NCBI RefSeq assembly: GCF_014904705.1
Contig: NZ_JACZCQ010000003.1
Span: 62,001 to 126,000 of the forward strand
DNA from: Nisaea sediminum
GTDB taxonomy: Bacteria; Pseudomonadota; Alphaproteobacteria; Thalassobaculales; Thalassobaculaceae
Length of the DNA: 64,000 bases
Reading direction: 5' to 3'
In this document: positions 8,124 through 16,436 of the stretch, piece after piece
Layout: the number at the start of each line of letters is the position of its first letter
Numbering within the stretch: position 1 is the first letter of the stretch
The notes under the pieces: generated by a model
Databases searched by the model: none
Told to the model about the DNA's origin: nothing
Seen by the model: the letters and a program-made list of their open reading frames with translations, nothing else
Made by a program: the position numbers and the translations under genes

Positions 8124-9002
8124 TCAACGTCCGAGCGCGCCGTCCTTCTGCGAGCGCGGATCGCGCAGTGCCCAGCGGCCGGCCTCGACCTCGTGGAAGA
8201 AGTCGAGGATGGTGCGGTTGAACAGGTCCGGCTCCTCCAGGTTGAGGGTGTGGCCGGTCTTCGGGAACATGGCATGCCCGGCGGATGGAATCATGCGTTT
8301 CATGTAGAGACCGGACTCAAGGCAGCTCTCGTCCTCGTCGCCGTTCACGATCAGGGTCGGCACGGTGAGCGCGCGCATCTGCGCCTCCAGCTCCCAGAGC
8401 GAGGGCCGGAGCGCCTGCACGCCGCGCAGCGTGTTGGCCGAGCCTTTCGTCGAATGCTCGCCGAGCTGGGCCGCGAACTCCGCCCAGCCACGCGGATCCT
8501 TGTTCTGCAGCTGCACCCGGGCGGGCTCCAGCGCGTAGCCGGGCGCGACCTTGTCCATGCCCTCTTTCTCGATCCGCTCGGCGAGCCCGACGGACTGGGC
8601 CTTGAACTCGCCGCGCTTCTCCGGATCGGCGCCGTAGCCGCAGCCGGCGACCACGAGCGAGAGTGCGCGTTCGGGATAGGCGAGGCCAAAATGCAGGGTG
8701 GCGAAGCCCCCCATGGAGAGACCGACGATATGCGCCGCCTCGATGCCGTTCCCGTCGAGCACCGCGAGGATGTCGTCCCGCGCCTTGTCCTGGCTGTAGC
8801 TCGCCGCATCCTCCGGCACGTCGGACGGCGTGTAGCCGCGCGCGGAATAGGTGATGCAGGTGTAGTAGCGGGCGAGCGCCCTCACCTGCGGCTCCCAGCT
8901 CCTGTGATCGCCCGCGAACTCGTGCACGAACACCACCGGCGTGCCTTCGCCCGTGGTTTCGCAATAGAGCGCGATGCCGTCCTTCGCCTGTACGTAACCC
9001 AT
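8124..9002 (-). CDS. alpha/beta-fold hydrolase
   Basis: About 292 residues. The nucleophile elbow is GLSMGG, the acid lies in NGDEDES and the catalytic His in KTGHTLN; the oxyanion region is VFVHEFAGDHRSW. Of two ATGs (9008 and 9002), the second has the better spacing from AGGGGAG. No signal peptide, so cytoplasmic. It is followed after 26 bp by the ATC-hydrolase-like gene, which suggests both act on the same ester or amide substrate. It resembles 3-oxoadipate enol-lactonase or related esterases, but the substrate cannot be fixed from sequence. Confidence 0.88.
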   Translation of the reverse strand: MGYVQAKDGIALYCETTGEGTPVVFVHEFAGDHRSWEPQVRALARYYTCITYSARGYTPSDVPEDAASYSQDKARDDILAVLDGNGIEAAHIVGLSMGGFATLHFGLAYPERALSLVVAGCGYGADPEKRGEFKAQSVGLAERIEKEGMDKVAPGYALEPARVQLQNKDPRGWAEFAAQLGEHSTKGSANTLRGVQALRPSLWELEAQMRALTVPTLIVNGDEDESCLESGLYMKRMIPSAGHAMFPKTGHTLNLEEPDLFNRTILDFFHEVEAGRWALRDPRSQKDGALGR

Positions 9003-9073
9003 CCTCATCTCCCCTGGCCGTCGTTCTTTTCAGAACTATGCAGGATGAGGCGGGGCGGCAGAAGAGGAAGCGA

Positions 9074-9841
9074 TCAGACGAAAGAGTGAAACGGCTTTAT
9101 GGAAAGACCGGCGCTCTCGAGCCGCTGGCGCAGCGTCTTTGCCATGGCGACCGCCGCCGGGTTGTCGCCATGGACGCAGATCGTGTCGATCCGTCCCTCA
9201 ATCCGTCCGCCGCCCTGCGTCAGGACAGCACCTGCATCGATCATGCGCAGCACATTCTCCGCCGCCTCGTCCGCGTCGTGGATGGTGGCGCCGGGCTGGC
9301 TCCGCGGCACGAGATTTCCGTTCGCCTGATAGGCGCGGTCGGCATAGATCTCGCGTGCCATACGCAGCCCGACCGTCTCCCCCGCCCGCTCCGTCGCCAT
9401 GCCGGGCATGACGACATAGATGAGGTCCGGATCGACCGCCTTCGCCGCCCTGGCGATCGCCAGCGCCACCTCGTCGTCCTCCGCCGCGATATTGCCGAGC
9501 GCGCCATGGCTCTTCACATGGGTGACCTTCGCGCCTCCGAGCGCCGCCAGCCCCATCAGGGCGCCGATCTGGTAGGCCGCCATCTTCTCGATATCGTGCA
9601 GGCTGTCGCCCTGGATGCGCCGCCGTCCGAAGCCCCAAAGATCGAGATAGCCCGGATGTGCGCCGATCCCGACGCCGCGGTCGCGGGCGCGAATCACCGT
9701 CTCGCGCATCACGTTCGGATCCCCCGCATGGAAACCGCAGGCGACATTGGCGCTGGAGACGATACCGAGCATCTCCGCGTCCGCGCCGAGTTCGTAGGTG
9801 CCCCAGCTTTCGCCCAGATCCGAATTGAGATCGACCTGCAT
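9074..9841 (-). CDS. pxpA: 5-oxoprolinase subunit A (LamB/YcsF family)
   Basis: 255 residues of the LamB/YcsF family. PxpA with PxpB and PxpC hydrolyses 5-oxoproline to glutamate using ATP. The N-terminus MQVDLNSDLGESWG, the NVACGFHAGDP segment, GIGAHPGYLDLWGFGRR and HVKSHGALGN are diagnostic, and the length is normal. The pxpB and pxpC genes are not in this window, so they must be elsewhere or the protein acts alone. It lies just upstream of the alpha/beta hydrolase operon on the same strand, 71 bp away, and may be part of the same amide-degrading set. Confidence 0.93.
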   Translation of the reverse strand: MQVDLNSDLGESWGTYELGADAEMLGIVSSANVACGFHAGDPNVMRETVIRARDRGVGIGAHPGYLDLWGFGRRRIQGDSLHDIEKMAAYQIGALMGLAALGGAKVTHVKSHGALGNIAAEDDEVALAIARAAKAVDPDLIYVVMPGMATERAGETVGLRMAREIYADRAYQANGNLVPRSQPGATIHDADEAAENVLRMIDAGAVLTQGGGRIEGRIDTICVHGDNPAAVAMAKTLRQRLESAGLSIKPFHSFV

Positions 9842-9874
9842 GATGTGTCCCGGTGAAACGATTGGTCCCCGAGA

Positions 9875-10504
9875 CTAGCGCCGTGCGAGCGCCGCCCGCA
9901 ATGCGTCCATCACGCCGTCCGCCCGGATGATGCCGTCCGGCTCGATCTCCAGGCCCGCCTCGGCAAGGCCGCGCGCGACCCAGCTGTTGCAGGTATTTGC
10001 GAGACTGAAGCTGCCGGTCGCGGGAAAAAAAAGGCTCGCCGGATAGAGACCGTGGCCCATCGGGTCAGCCGGGGTGTCGTCGTCGCGGCTGAAGGAACGG
10101 TGAAGATAGGCCTGCAATCGCCGGTGCTCAGCCTCGTCGAGCACGACCGGCATTACTTCGGAGGAACGGAAATAAACGGCAGGCTCCGGATGCATGCCGA
10201 CCAGATGCATCACCGCCCCGTTGCCGCCGAAGGCCGCCGAGAGATAAACGGAAATGTCGGGATCCGGGGTGCGGTAGAATTCCGCGTCGCCCCAGCCGAA
10301 CTCGACCCAGGAGAAGTTGGCGAAATAGCGCGCCTCCGGGATCAGTGCCGGGTCGATATCGGCGACCCTCAATGCAATCCCGGTGTGCCAGCCGATATTG
10401 ACGACCGCGATCTCGCGCTCCGCCGCGCCCGCCGGACGCAAGGCGAAGATCAGCAGCAGGACGGTCGCGGCAAGTCCCTGGCGCCAGCCGGTCGATCGTC
10501 CCAT
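9875..10504 (-). CDS. DUF2459 (TIGR02117-type) protein, exported
   Basis: 209 residues from the ATG at 10504, which has GGGGAGG at good spacing; the frame extension to 10546 is not needed. A signal peptide (about 1-28, RPAGA-AE) precedes a DUF2459 domain with VVNIGWHTGIAL, FVEFGWGDAEFYRT-like WVEFGWGDAEFYRT and the closing NTCNSWVARGLAEAG. The conserved His, Cys and Asn hint at a papain-like or NlpC-like active site, but function is unproven. It lies 33 bp upstream of pxpA on the same strand. Confidence 0.87.
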   Translation of the reverse strand: MGRSTGWRQGLAATVLLLIFALRPAGAAEREIAVVNIGWHTGIALRVADIDPALIPEARYFANFSWVEFGWGDAEFYRTPDPDISVYLSAAFGGNGAVMHLVGMHPEPAVYFRSSEVMPVVLDEAEHRRLQAYLHRSFSRDDDTPADPMGHGLYPASLFFPATGSFSLANTCNSWVARGLAEAGLEIEPDGIIRADGVMDALRAALARR

Positions 10505-10579
10505 CACAGCCTCCCCTCGTCGTCCGCTCCGAAGCGTCGGCTGCAATTATGGAGAGACCGAGACGGAAATCGGGCAGTG

Positions 10580-13243
10580 CTACTTGGCGATATCGAGGGT
10601 GACGAGACGGGTGCCGACATCGTCCGGCGAGGCGGTCTCGGTGAAGCCGAGATCGCGGCAGAGCGCCAGCATGCCCTTGTTCTCCGCCATGACGTAGCCG
10701 ATCATTTTCTGCAACCCGCGCGAATGGGCGTGCCGGATCAGGTCGCCCATCAGGCGCCGTCCGAGGCCCTGGCCCTGCTGGTCGGTTCGCACAAGCGCGG
10801 CGAACTCGCAGGTCTCGAAATGCGGATCGGCGGTCAGGCGCGCGACACCGAGGATCTCGCCGTGGTTCTCCGCCACCAGCGCCATTTCCCGGTCATAGTC
10901 AATCTGCGTCAGCCGCGCCGCTGTCTCGTGCGGCAGCGTCTTGATCGGCGCGAAGAAGCGGCGGCGCAGATCGTCGAGCGAGCTTTTCTCGATCAGCTGC
11001 AGCAGCGCCGGCTCGTCCTCCGGGCGGATCGGGCGGACATTGAGCGCGAGGCCGCTGTCGAGGCTGATATGGCGTTCCAGATGTTTCGGATAGGGCTCGA
11101 TGGCGACCGGCACCGCATCCACTGCGTTCTGCACCCGCACCCGCGCGTCGAGCGCGAGGATGCCGCGGTCGTTGATATAGAGCGGATTGACGTCGAGCTC
11201 GCGGATCTCCGGGAAATCCATCGCGATCTGCGACAGCTTCACCAGCGCGGAGACCAGTTCCTCGACGGCGGCCGGCGGGCGGTTGCGGTAGCCCTGCAGC
11301 AGCGACCAGACCCGGGTACGCTGCACCAGATCCTGCGCGAGAGGGATATTCAGCGGCGGCAACGCGACGGAGCTGTCCTTCGCGACCTCGACCTCCACGC
11401 CGCCCTTGCCGAACAGAATCACCGGACCGAAGATCTCGTCGGTCGAAATGCCGATGATCAGTTCCTCGGCATGCGGCATGGTAGCCATGCGCTGCACCGC
11501 GAAGCCTTCGATCCGGGCTTCCGGATTGACCGATTTCACCGTGCGCAGCATTTCCTCGGCCGCGTTGACCACCTGCTGACGTCCGGTCAGGTCGAGGCGG
11601 ACGCCGCCGACGTCGCTCTTGTGGGTGATGTCATGGCTGAGGATCTTCAGCACCACGTGATTGCCGAGTTCGACGGCGGCGAGACCGGCCTCCTCCGGGT
11701 TCTTGGCGATCAGCGTCTCGACGACGGGAATGCCGTAGCAATCGAGCAGATCCTTCGCCTCCGGTTCGCTCAGCCACTCGCGCTTCTCCGCCAGCGCGCT
11801 CTCGATGATGGCGCGCGCCTTCTCCGTCTCCGGGTGATAGCCTTCCGGCAGAGAGGGCGGGGTTTGCATGAGCAGATCGCGGCGGCGCTTGTAGCGTACC
11901 AGGTGCATGAAGCCGGTCACCGCCTGGTTCGGCGTGTTGTAGGACGGCACGGAGGCGGCATAGAAGGCCTTCTTCGCCTCCTCCTGCGCCCCCTCGCCAA
12001 CCCAGTTCGTCAGGATCGGCACCCGGGGCTTCTTGGCGATAACCTCCCGCACCTTTTCCGCCGCCTTCACACTGTCGGCAATCGCAGTCGGGCAGTTCAG
12101 CACCAGCACGGCGTCGACATTGGGATCCTTCACCACCTCCTCGAGCGCCGCCTCGTAGCGTTCCGGCGGGGCGTCGCCGATGATGTCGACCGGATTGCCG
12201 CGCGACCAGGTGTGGGGGAGCTTCGCGTTGAGCGCCGCGACCGTTTCCGGCGCCAGCTCAGCCAGCCGCCCCCCTTGCTCGATTAGGGTTTCCGTCGCCA
12301 GCACGCCGAGCCCACCGCCGTTCGTGACGATGGCGAGCCTGTCGCTTGCCGCCTTCAGACCGGTGCCGAGCGTGTTCACCGCGTCGAACAGCTCCAGCAG
12401 ATCGTACACCCGGAGGATGCCGGCGCGCCGGAAGGCGGCGTGATAGACTTCATCGGAACCGGCAAGCGCCCCCGTATGCGAGGCCGCGGCCTTCGCGGCC
12501 GCCGCGTTGCGGCCCGACTTGATCGCGATCACCGGCTTGTTGCGTGCCGCCGCGCGCGCCGCGGACATGAACTTCCGTGGGCTGCTGATGGACTCGATAT
12601 AAAGCAGGATCGCCTTTGTGTTCGGATCGGCGACGAGATAATCCAGCATGTCGCCGAAATCGACATCGGTCATGTTCCCGAGCGAGACGACGTGGCTGAA
12701 GCCGATATTGTGATGCGCCGCATGATCCACCACGGCCGAGGCAACAGCCCCGCTCTGGGTCACGAAGGCAAGGTTCCCCGCAGGTGGCTGGATATGGAGG
12801 AACGAGGCATTGAGACCGATCGTCGGCACCATGATGCCGACGCAGTTCGGCCCGACCACCCGGAGCGGATATTGCGACTTGATCCGCCTGATCTCCTGCG
12901 CGAGATCGGCCCCCTCGCCGTCCGCCTCGCCGAAGCCTGCGGTCACGACGACCGCGGCCCGCGTGCCATTCGCCGCCAGTTCCTCCAGAACAGTCGGCAC
13001 GGTCACCGCCGGCGTGCAGATCACAGCGAGATCCGGCACTATCGGCAGCGAGCCGATGCTTCTGTAGCAAAGCGTCGACCCGATCGCGTTCTCGTGCGGA
13101 TTTACCGGCAGCACCGGCCCATTGAAGGTATCGCCGAGAAGGTTGCGCGAAAGCACCTTTCCGACCGACTGATCCCGGTTGCTCGCCCCGATGATCGCGA
13201 CCGATTTCGGGTTGAAGAGCTTATCCAGGTTCCTGATTGACAT
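10580..13243 (-). CDS. PatZ-type acetate-CoA ligase-like / GNAT lysine acetyltransferase
   Basis: 887 residues, the same size as E. coli PatZ (Pka/YfiQ). The N-terminal CoA-binding domain begins with KSVAIIGASN. Two succinyl-CoA-ligase-like domains follow, then an ATP-grasp domain (about 490-700), and a GNAT domain (about 725-885) with the acetyl-CoA loop GQGLGRRLM. Homologues acetylate acetyl-CoA synthetase and other proteins on lysine; the ligase part is usually catalytically dead. A Crp/Fnr gene lies upstream on the same strand, 104 bp away. E. coli patZ is cAMP-CRP controlled and mycobacterial Pat carries a cNMP domain, so a link to cyclic-nucleotide sensing is plausible. Confidence 0.93.
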   Translation of the reverse strand: MSIRNLDKLFNPKSVAIIGASNRDQSVGKVLSRNLLGDTFNGPVLPVNPHENAIGSTLCYRSIGSLPIVPDLAVICTPAVTVPTVLEELAANGTRAAVVVTAGFGEADGEGADLAQEIRRIKSQYPLRVVGPNCVGIMVPTIGLNASFLHIQPPAGNLAFVTQSGAVASAVVDHAAHHNIGFSHVVSLGNMTDVDFGDMLDYLVADPNTKAILLYIESISSPRKFMSAARAAARNKPVIAIKSGRNAAAAKAAASHTGALAGSDEVYHAAFRRAGILRVYDLLELFDAVNTLGTGLKAASDRLAIVTNGGGLGVLATETLIEQGGRLAELAPETVAALNAKLPHTWSRGNPVDIIGDAPPERYEAALEEVVKDPNVDAVLVLNCPTAIADSVKAAEKVREVIAKKPRVPILTNWVGEGAQEEAKKAFYAASVPSYNTPNQAVTGFMHLVRYKRRRDLLMQTPPSLPEGYHPETEKARAIIESALAEKREWLSEPEAKDLLDCYGIPVVETLIAKNPEEAGLAAVELGNHVVLKILSHDITHKSDVGGVRLDLTGRQQVVNAAEEMLRTVKSVNPEARIEGFAVQRMATMPHAEELIIGISTDEIFGPVILFGKGGVEVEVAKDSSVALPPLNIPLAQDLVQRTRVWSLLQGYRNRPPAAVEELVSALVKLSQIAMDFPEIRELDVNPLYINDRGILALDARVRVQNAVDAVPVAIEPYPKHLERHISLDSGLALNVRPIRPEDEPALLQLIEKSSLDDLRRRFFAPIKTLPHETAARLTQIDYDREMALVAENHGEILGVARLTADPHFETCEFAALVRTDQQGQGLGRRLMGDLIRHAHSRGLQKMIGYVMAENKGMLALCRDLGFTETASPDDVGTRLVTLDIAK

Positions 13244-13258
13244 GACGGGACCTCGTTA

Positions 13259-13340
13259 TGCTGCATTGCAACATGATAATGCTAGCCCGGAAATGTGTCA
13301 GTTCGAATATGCTTCACGACTAAAATGTCGCACTGCAACA
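13259..13340. repeat. pair of TGC-rich near-identical 15-mers
   Basis: TGCTGCATTGCAACA (13259-13273) and TGTCGCACTGCAACA (13326-13340) are direct repeats differing at three positions. Both lie between the Crp/Fnr and PatZ-type genes. Each is a near-palindrome around GCAnTGC. They look like binding sites for a regulator of patZ; PhaR-type TGC-rich sites are one candidate. Inference only. Confidence 0.4.
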
Positions 13341-13347
13341 ACCGCGA

Positions 13348-14055
13348 TCAGGATCCTTCCCGTCCCGCTCGGGCATCATCGACCATGCGCTTAAGCTCCG
13401 CGAGGTCCTTTACGACATAGGCACCGCGGGTGCGCTCCAGCAGGTCGCTTCGCTCCAGCGCCTTCAACTCCCGCGTCACCGCCTCGCGATGCGTACTGAT
13501 CCGGGCCGCGATCTCGGCATGGGTTGGCGGCGGCGATATCCGGCCGGTATTCTCGACGATCCTCCCGGCCCGCGCCAGCCGCAGGAGTTCGGCATGGATC
13601 CGGTTTCTGACCCCGAGAGTGCTGAACTCGACCACGCGTTCGACCAGATTGCGCAGCGAACCGACCATCCGCCGCATCACCGTCTGGGAGAGTTCCGGAA
13701 ACTCCATCAGCAGATCCCGGAAGGCTTCCGCCGGCAGGACCGCCACAACGGTACGGCTCAAGGCGACAATGCTGGCAGAGCGCCGCCCACCGTCGATCGC
13801 CGAGAACTCGCCGAAATGGTGGCCGGTCTTCAGGTCCTGAATGATCACGGTCTTGCCGGTTTCCGAGAATACGGTGACCCGGACATCACCCCAGATGATG
13901 AAATAGACATCCGTCGATTCATCGTCGAGATTGATGATGACCTGATCGGCCTCGAAATTGCGCCAGCGGCACCTCTTGTCGAGATCGGCAATTTTCTCTG
14001 GCGGCAGACCCTGCAGCAATGTGCTTGCCGCAAGGCTGCGATTGATGGTCGACAC
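13348..14055 (-). CDS. Crp/Fnr-family transcription regulator
   Basis: About 235 residues from a GTG at 14055 that follows a GGGGGG ribosome site; a TTG 14 codons upstream is a weaker start. It has an N-terminal cyclic-nucleotide-binding beta-barrel with GHHFGEFSAIDGGRRSAS as phosphate-binding cassette, a dimerisation helix, and a Crp-type winged helix (HAEIAARISTHREAVTRELK) near the C-terminus. No Fnr iron-sulfur Cys cluster is seen at the N-terminus. The PatZ-type gene follows on the same strand. Effector could be cAMP or another nucleotide. Confidence 0.92.
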   Translation of the reverse strand: MSTINRSLAASTLLQGLPPEKIADLDKRCRWRNFEADQVIINLDDESTDVYFIIWGDVRVTVFSETGKTVIIQDLKTGHHFGEFSAIDGGRRSASIVALSRTVVAVLPAEAFRDLLMEFPELSQTVMRRMVGSLRNLVERVVEFSTLGVRNRIHAELLRLARAGRIVENTGRISPPPTHAEIAARISTHREAVTRELKALERSDLLERTRGAYVVKDLAELKRMVDDARAGREGS

Positions 14056-14346
14056 CGGAATCCCCCCGCTCAGCTGAACCGGGCCACGCCCCAGCAACCC
14101 GACCGGGCCAGCCGGAGCGGCCCGATCCGCTATCTTGCAAGAGGAGCGCGCACATCACAACCGGATAGCGAAAGCCGGCATTCATCGCCGCGGCGCGCAA
14201 TCACCTCCCGAAGCGAATCCCTTCGTGCGGATTCCCACAGCGATTGCGTGAAAACATCCTTATCTACTTATCATCAGGAGGACGGGCTCGGAGACATCGT
14301 CGAGATAACGTTTCCCCGCGTTGACGATCACCGGCCCTCCATTCCG

Positions 14347-14361
14347 GTATGAGATTCATAC
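14347..14361. promoter_or_regulatory. perfect 15-bp palindrome (operator candidate)
   Basis: GTATGA-GAT-TCATAC. It lies about 20 bp after a TTGACG box (14321-14326) and immediately before the RNA candidate, so it could be an operator on that promoter. No regulator can be named. Confidence 0.4.
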
Positions 14362-14449
14362 CCCTGAGAGTCAGAGTACGGCCGCGCCAACTAAGGAGCG
14401 ATCAGGGCATTCCCCGCCTCCCTCATCGTTCAGGCGCGGCCATTTTTTT
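14356..14449 (+). ncRNA. candidate structured small RNA or leader with Rho-independent terminator
   Basis: GGCCGCGCC (14380-14388) pairs with GGCGCGGCC (14433-14441), followed by A and seven T. Inside, GAGCGATCAGGG pairs with CCCTCATCGTTC, with one C-C mismatch and one G-U. The apical loop includes a CCTCCC-like anti-Shine-Dalgarno sequence. The only upstream gene is on the other strand, so a terminated plus-strand transcript here must begin within this gap. It is either a small RNA or an attenuated leader of the cold-shock gene. The 5' end is a guess. Confidence 0.5.
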
Positions 14450-14694
14450 GCAGCTTTCCGCCAATCGTGCCGCCTTGACGCCGACCGCAACGGGCAAGCG
14501 AAAGCATTATTTTTTCATCACACCTTCACTTGCCGCCTCGACGGAGCGCCCCTATCTCATCAATAGCCGATGGACGACTTTAATCATGGAGTGTTACCGC
14601 CGGCCTGCGCAGGGCGTTTCTCCTAAAGCGTGTCTGAAGCTGCTTTTTGCAATTTTTTTAAGTAGAGTGCGGTGAGTGAGGAGAGGTGTCCTAA

Positions 14695-14901
14695 ATGCCG
14701 ACGGGTACAGTGAAGTTCTTCAAGACGGACAAGGGCTACGGGTTCATCACGCCGGAAGACGGTTCGCGTGATGTGTTCGTGCATGTGTCAGCGGTTCAGA
14801 ATTCGGGTCTTGCCACCATTTCCGAGGGTCAGAAATTGAACTTCGAGGTGCAGGAAGACGCGCGGGGACCAAAAGCGGTCAATCTTTCGACCGCCGACTG
14901 A
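14695..14901 (+). CDS. cold-shock protein, CspA family
   Basis: 68 residues, a single OB-fold cold-shock domain that binds single-stranded RNA and DNA. RNP1 is KGYGFIT and RNP2 is DVFVHVSA; the start MPTGTVKFF is typical. AGGAGAGG precedes the ATG. The long leader is in keeping with post-transcriptional control known for csp genes, and two hairpins follow the gene (14941-14957 and 14973-14995). Which paralogue it is cannot be told. Confidence 0.95.
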   Translation: MPTGTVKFFKTDKGYGFITPEDGSRDVFVHVSAVQNSGLATISEGQKLNFEVQEDARGPKAVNLSTAD

Positions 14902-15267
14902 CCTTCTCCGGCTGGACTGGGCGACTGGTCCGGGTGGCTAGCCTGCTTTTCGCAGGCGACAGGCGTGCGTTCGCGGCTTTGTCAGACAAAGCCGCACAAG
15001 TTCTTTATACCCGCTCGCGGAACCGGTCCTTCGACACCGATTATCTCCAAGCGCATTTTTGCACCCTCCGAACCTCGAACCCGCTTCACAGAACAAGTCT
15101 GAATTGTCATATTTGCCCGCTGTCCGGGTGGCATGCCGCCGTGGACATTCAGGCGGCGCGGCAACACGTGCCCGCAGCCGTTTCGGGAGGTACACCACGC
15201 GAGCGTAAAAAGGCCGGATGCGAACCGGCGCTGCTCGCAAGAGGCTTCACCAATTCAGGAGAACTCA
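14902..15267. other. 366-bp intergenic region with two perfect hairpins
   Basis: Contains GCCTGC-ttttc-GCAGGC (14941-14957) and the 10-bp stem GCGGCTTTGT-cag-ACAAAGCCGC (14973-14995). Neither is followed by a T-run, so they may be processing or Rho-dependent 3' ends of the cold-shock transcript. The remaining 270 bp should hold the promoter of the binding-protein gene; I see no clear boxes and no riboswitch I can name. Confidence 0.5.
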
Positions 15268-16359
15268 ATGATAAAAAACATCATGCGCGCCCTTCTCGGC
15301 GGAGCCGGTATGGCGGCGGTGCTGGCTGCAGGTGTAGCGTCCCCGGCCGCGAAGGCAGAAGAACTGAAGGTCGGCTTCGTCTATGTCGGCCCGGTCGGAG
15401 ATCACGGCTGGACCTACCGGCACGACATCGGCCGCCAGGCGATCGAAAAGGAACTCGCCGGCAAGGCGACCACGAGTTTCGTCGAGAATGTTCAGGAAGG
15501 CCCGGACGCCGAACGCGTTCTCCGTCAGCTCGCGAGCGACGGCCACAAGCTGATCTTCACCACTTCCTTCGGCTTCATGAACCCGACCGTCAAGGTTGCC
15601 AAGAAGTTCCCGGACGTGAAGTTCGAGCACGCGACGGGCTACAAGCGCGATGACAACGTCTCGACCTATGCCGCCCGCTTCTATGAAGGTCGCTACGTCG
15701 CGGGACTGATCGCAGGCAAGATGACCAAGTCCGGCGTGATCGGCTATGTCGGCTCCTTCCCGATTCCGGAAGTCGTGCGCGGCATCAACGCCTTCACCAT
15801 CGCACTGCGCTCGGTCAACCCGACCGCCGAAGTGAAAGTCGTCTGGGTCAATTCCTGGTACGATCCGGCCAAGGAAGGCGATGCTGCCAAAGCTCTGATC
15901 GACCAAGGCGCGGACATCATCCTGCAGCACACCGATTCCCCGGCCCCGCTGCAGGTGGCCGAGGCGCGCGGCGTCCACGGCTTCGGCCAAGCTTCCGACA
16001 TGACGAAGTTCGCCCCCAAGGCCCAGCTTTCCGCGATCATCGACAATTGGGATTTCTATTACGTCGCCCGCGCCAAGGCGGTTCTCGACGGCACGTGGAA
16101 GTCCGAAGACACCTGGGGCGGCATCAAGTCCGGCATGGTCGAGATGGCGCCATTCAATTCCGTCATCCCGGCGGACGTGCAGAAACTCGCCAACGATGCG
16201 ATCGAAGGCCAGAAGAACGGCTCGATCTTCGCCTTTGCCGGCCCGATCAAGGATCAGAGCGGAGCCGTGAAGGTTGCGGCCGGCGAAAAGCTGGACGACG
16301 GCGCACTGCTCGGCATGGACTGGTATGTCGAGGGCGTTCAGGGCTCGCTGCCGAAGTAA
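15268..16359 (+). CDS. BMP-family ABC transporter substrate-binding protein
   Basis: 363 residues from the ATG at 15268 (AGGAGAACTC ahead of it). A signal peptide (about 1-30, AAKA-EE) is followed by a basic-membrane-protein fold: KVGFVYVGPVGDHGWTY, FTTSFGFMNP, ATGYKRDDN and WVNSWYDPAKEGDAA. Family members bind nucleosides, purines or similar ligands for ABC uptake. The permease and ATPase genes are not adjacent, so this is an orphan binding protein here. A strong terminator follows. Confidence 0.92.
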   Translation: MIKNIMRALLGGAGMAAVLAAGVASPAAKAEELKVGFVYVGPVGDHGWTYRHDIGRQAIEKELAGKATTSFVENVQEGPDAERVLRQLASDGHKLIFTTSFGFMNPTVKVAKKFPDVKFEHATGYKRDDNVSTYAARFYEGRYVAGLIAGKMTKSGVIGYVGSFPIPEVVRGINAFTIALRSVNPTAEVKVVWVNSWYDPAKEGDAAKALIDQGADIILQHTDSPAPLQVAEARGVHGFGQASDMTKFAPKAQLSAIIDNWDFYYVARAKAVLDGTWKSEDTWGGIKSGMVEMAPFNSVIPADVQKLANDAIEGQKNGSIFAFAGPIKDQSGAVKVAAGEKLDDGALLGMDWYVEGVQGSLPK

Positions 16360-16385
16360 TTCCCCCGAGCGAAACATCGAAGATG

Positions 16386-16417
16386 CGGCCCCGCCCGATC
16401 CCGGAGCGGGGCCGTTT
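16386..16417 (+). terminator. Rho-independent terminator after BMP gene
   Basis: CGGCCCCGC (16386-16394) pairs with GCGGGGCCG (16406-16414), then TTT. It separates the binding-protein gene from the pseudouridine synthase gene. Confidence 0.75.
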
Positions 16418-16436
16418 CAATTATGAGGTCCGAGAG

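Larger units (their letters stand above)
14056..14694. other. 639-bp divergent intergenic region
   Basis: Between the minus-strand Crp/Fnr gene and the plus-strand cold-shock gene. It holds a perfect palindrome (GTATGA-GAT-TCATAC, 14347-14361), a structured terminator-ended RNA candidate (about 14356-14449), and a further 245 bp of leader before the cold-shock start. I see no convincing protein-coding ORF: the frames here lack ribosome sites. Confidence 0.6.

Noticed and set aside
10052-12286. 744-codon plus-strand frame opposite the PatZ-type gene
   Set aside because: It is the reverse-strand shadow of an 887-codon gene with clear domains; composition is His/Arg/Asp-rich.
14902-15267. Riboswitch before the BMP-family gene
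   Set aside because: The hairpins here do not match any riboswitch class I can recall and lie nearer the cold-shock gene end.
16047-16436. N-terminal extension of the pseudouridine synthase
   Set aside because: It runs through the BMP gene and its terminator; the family's start fits the ATG at 16437.
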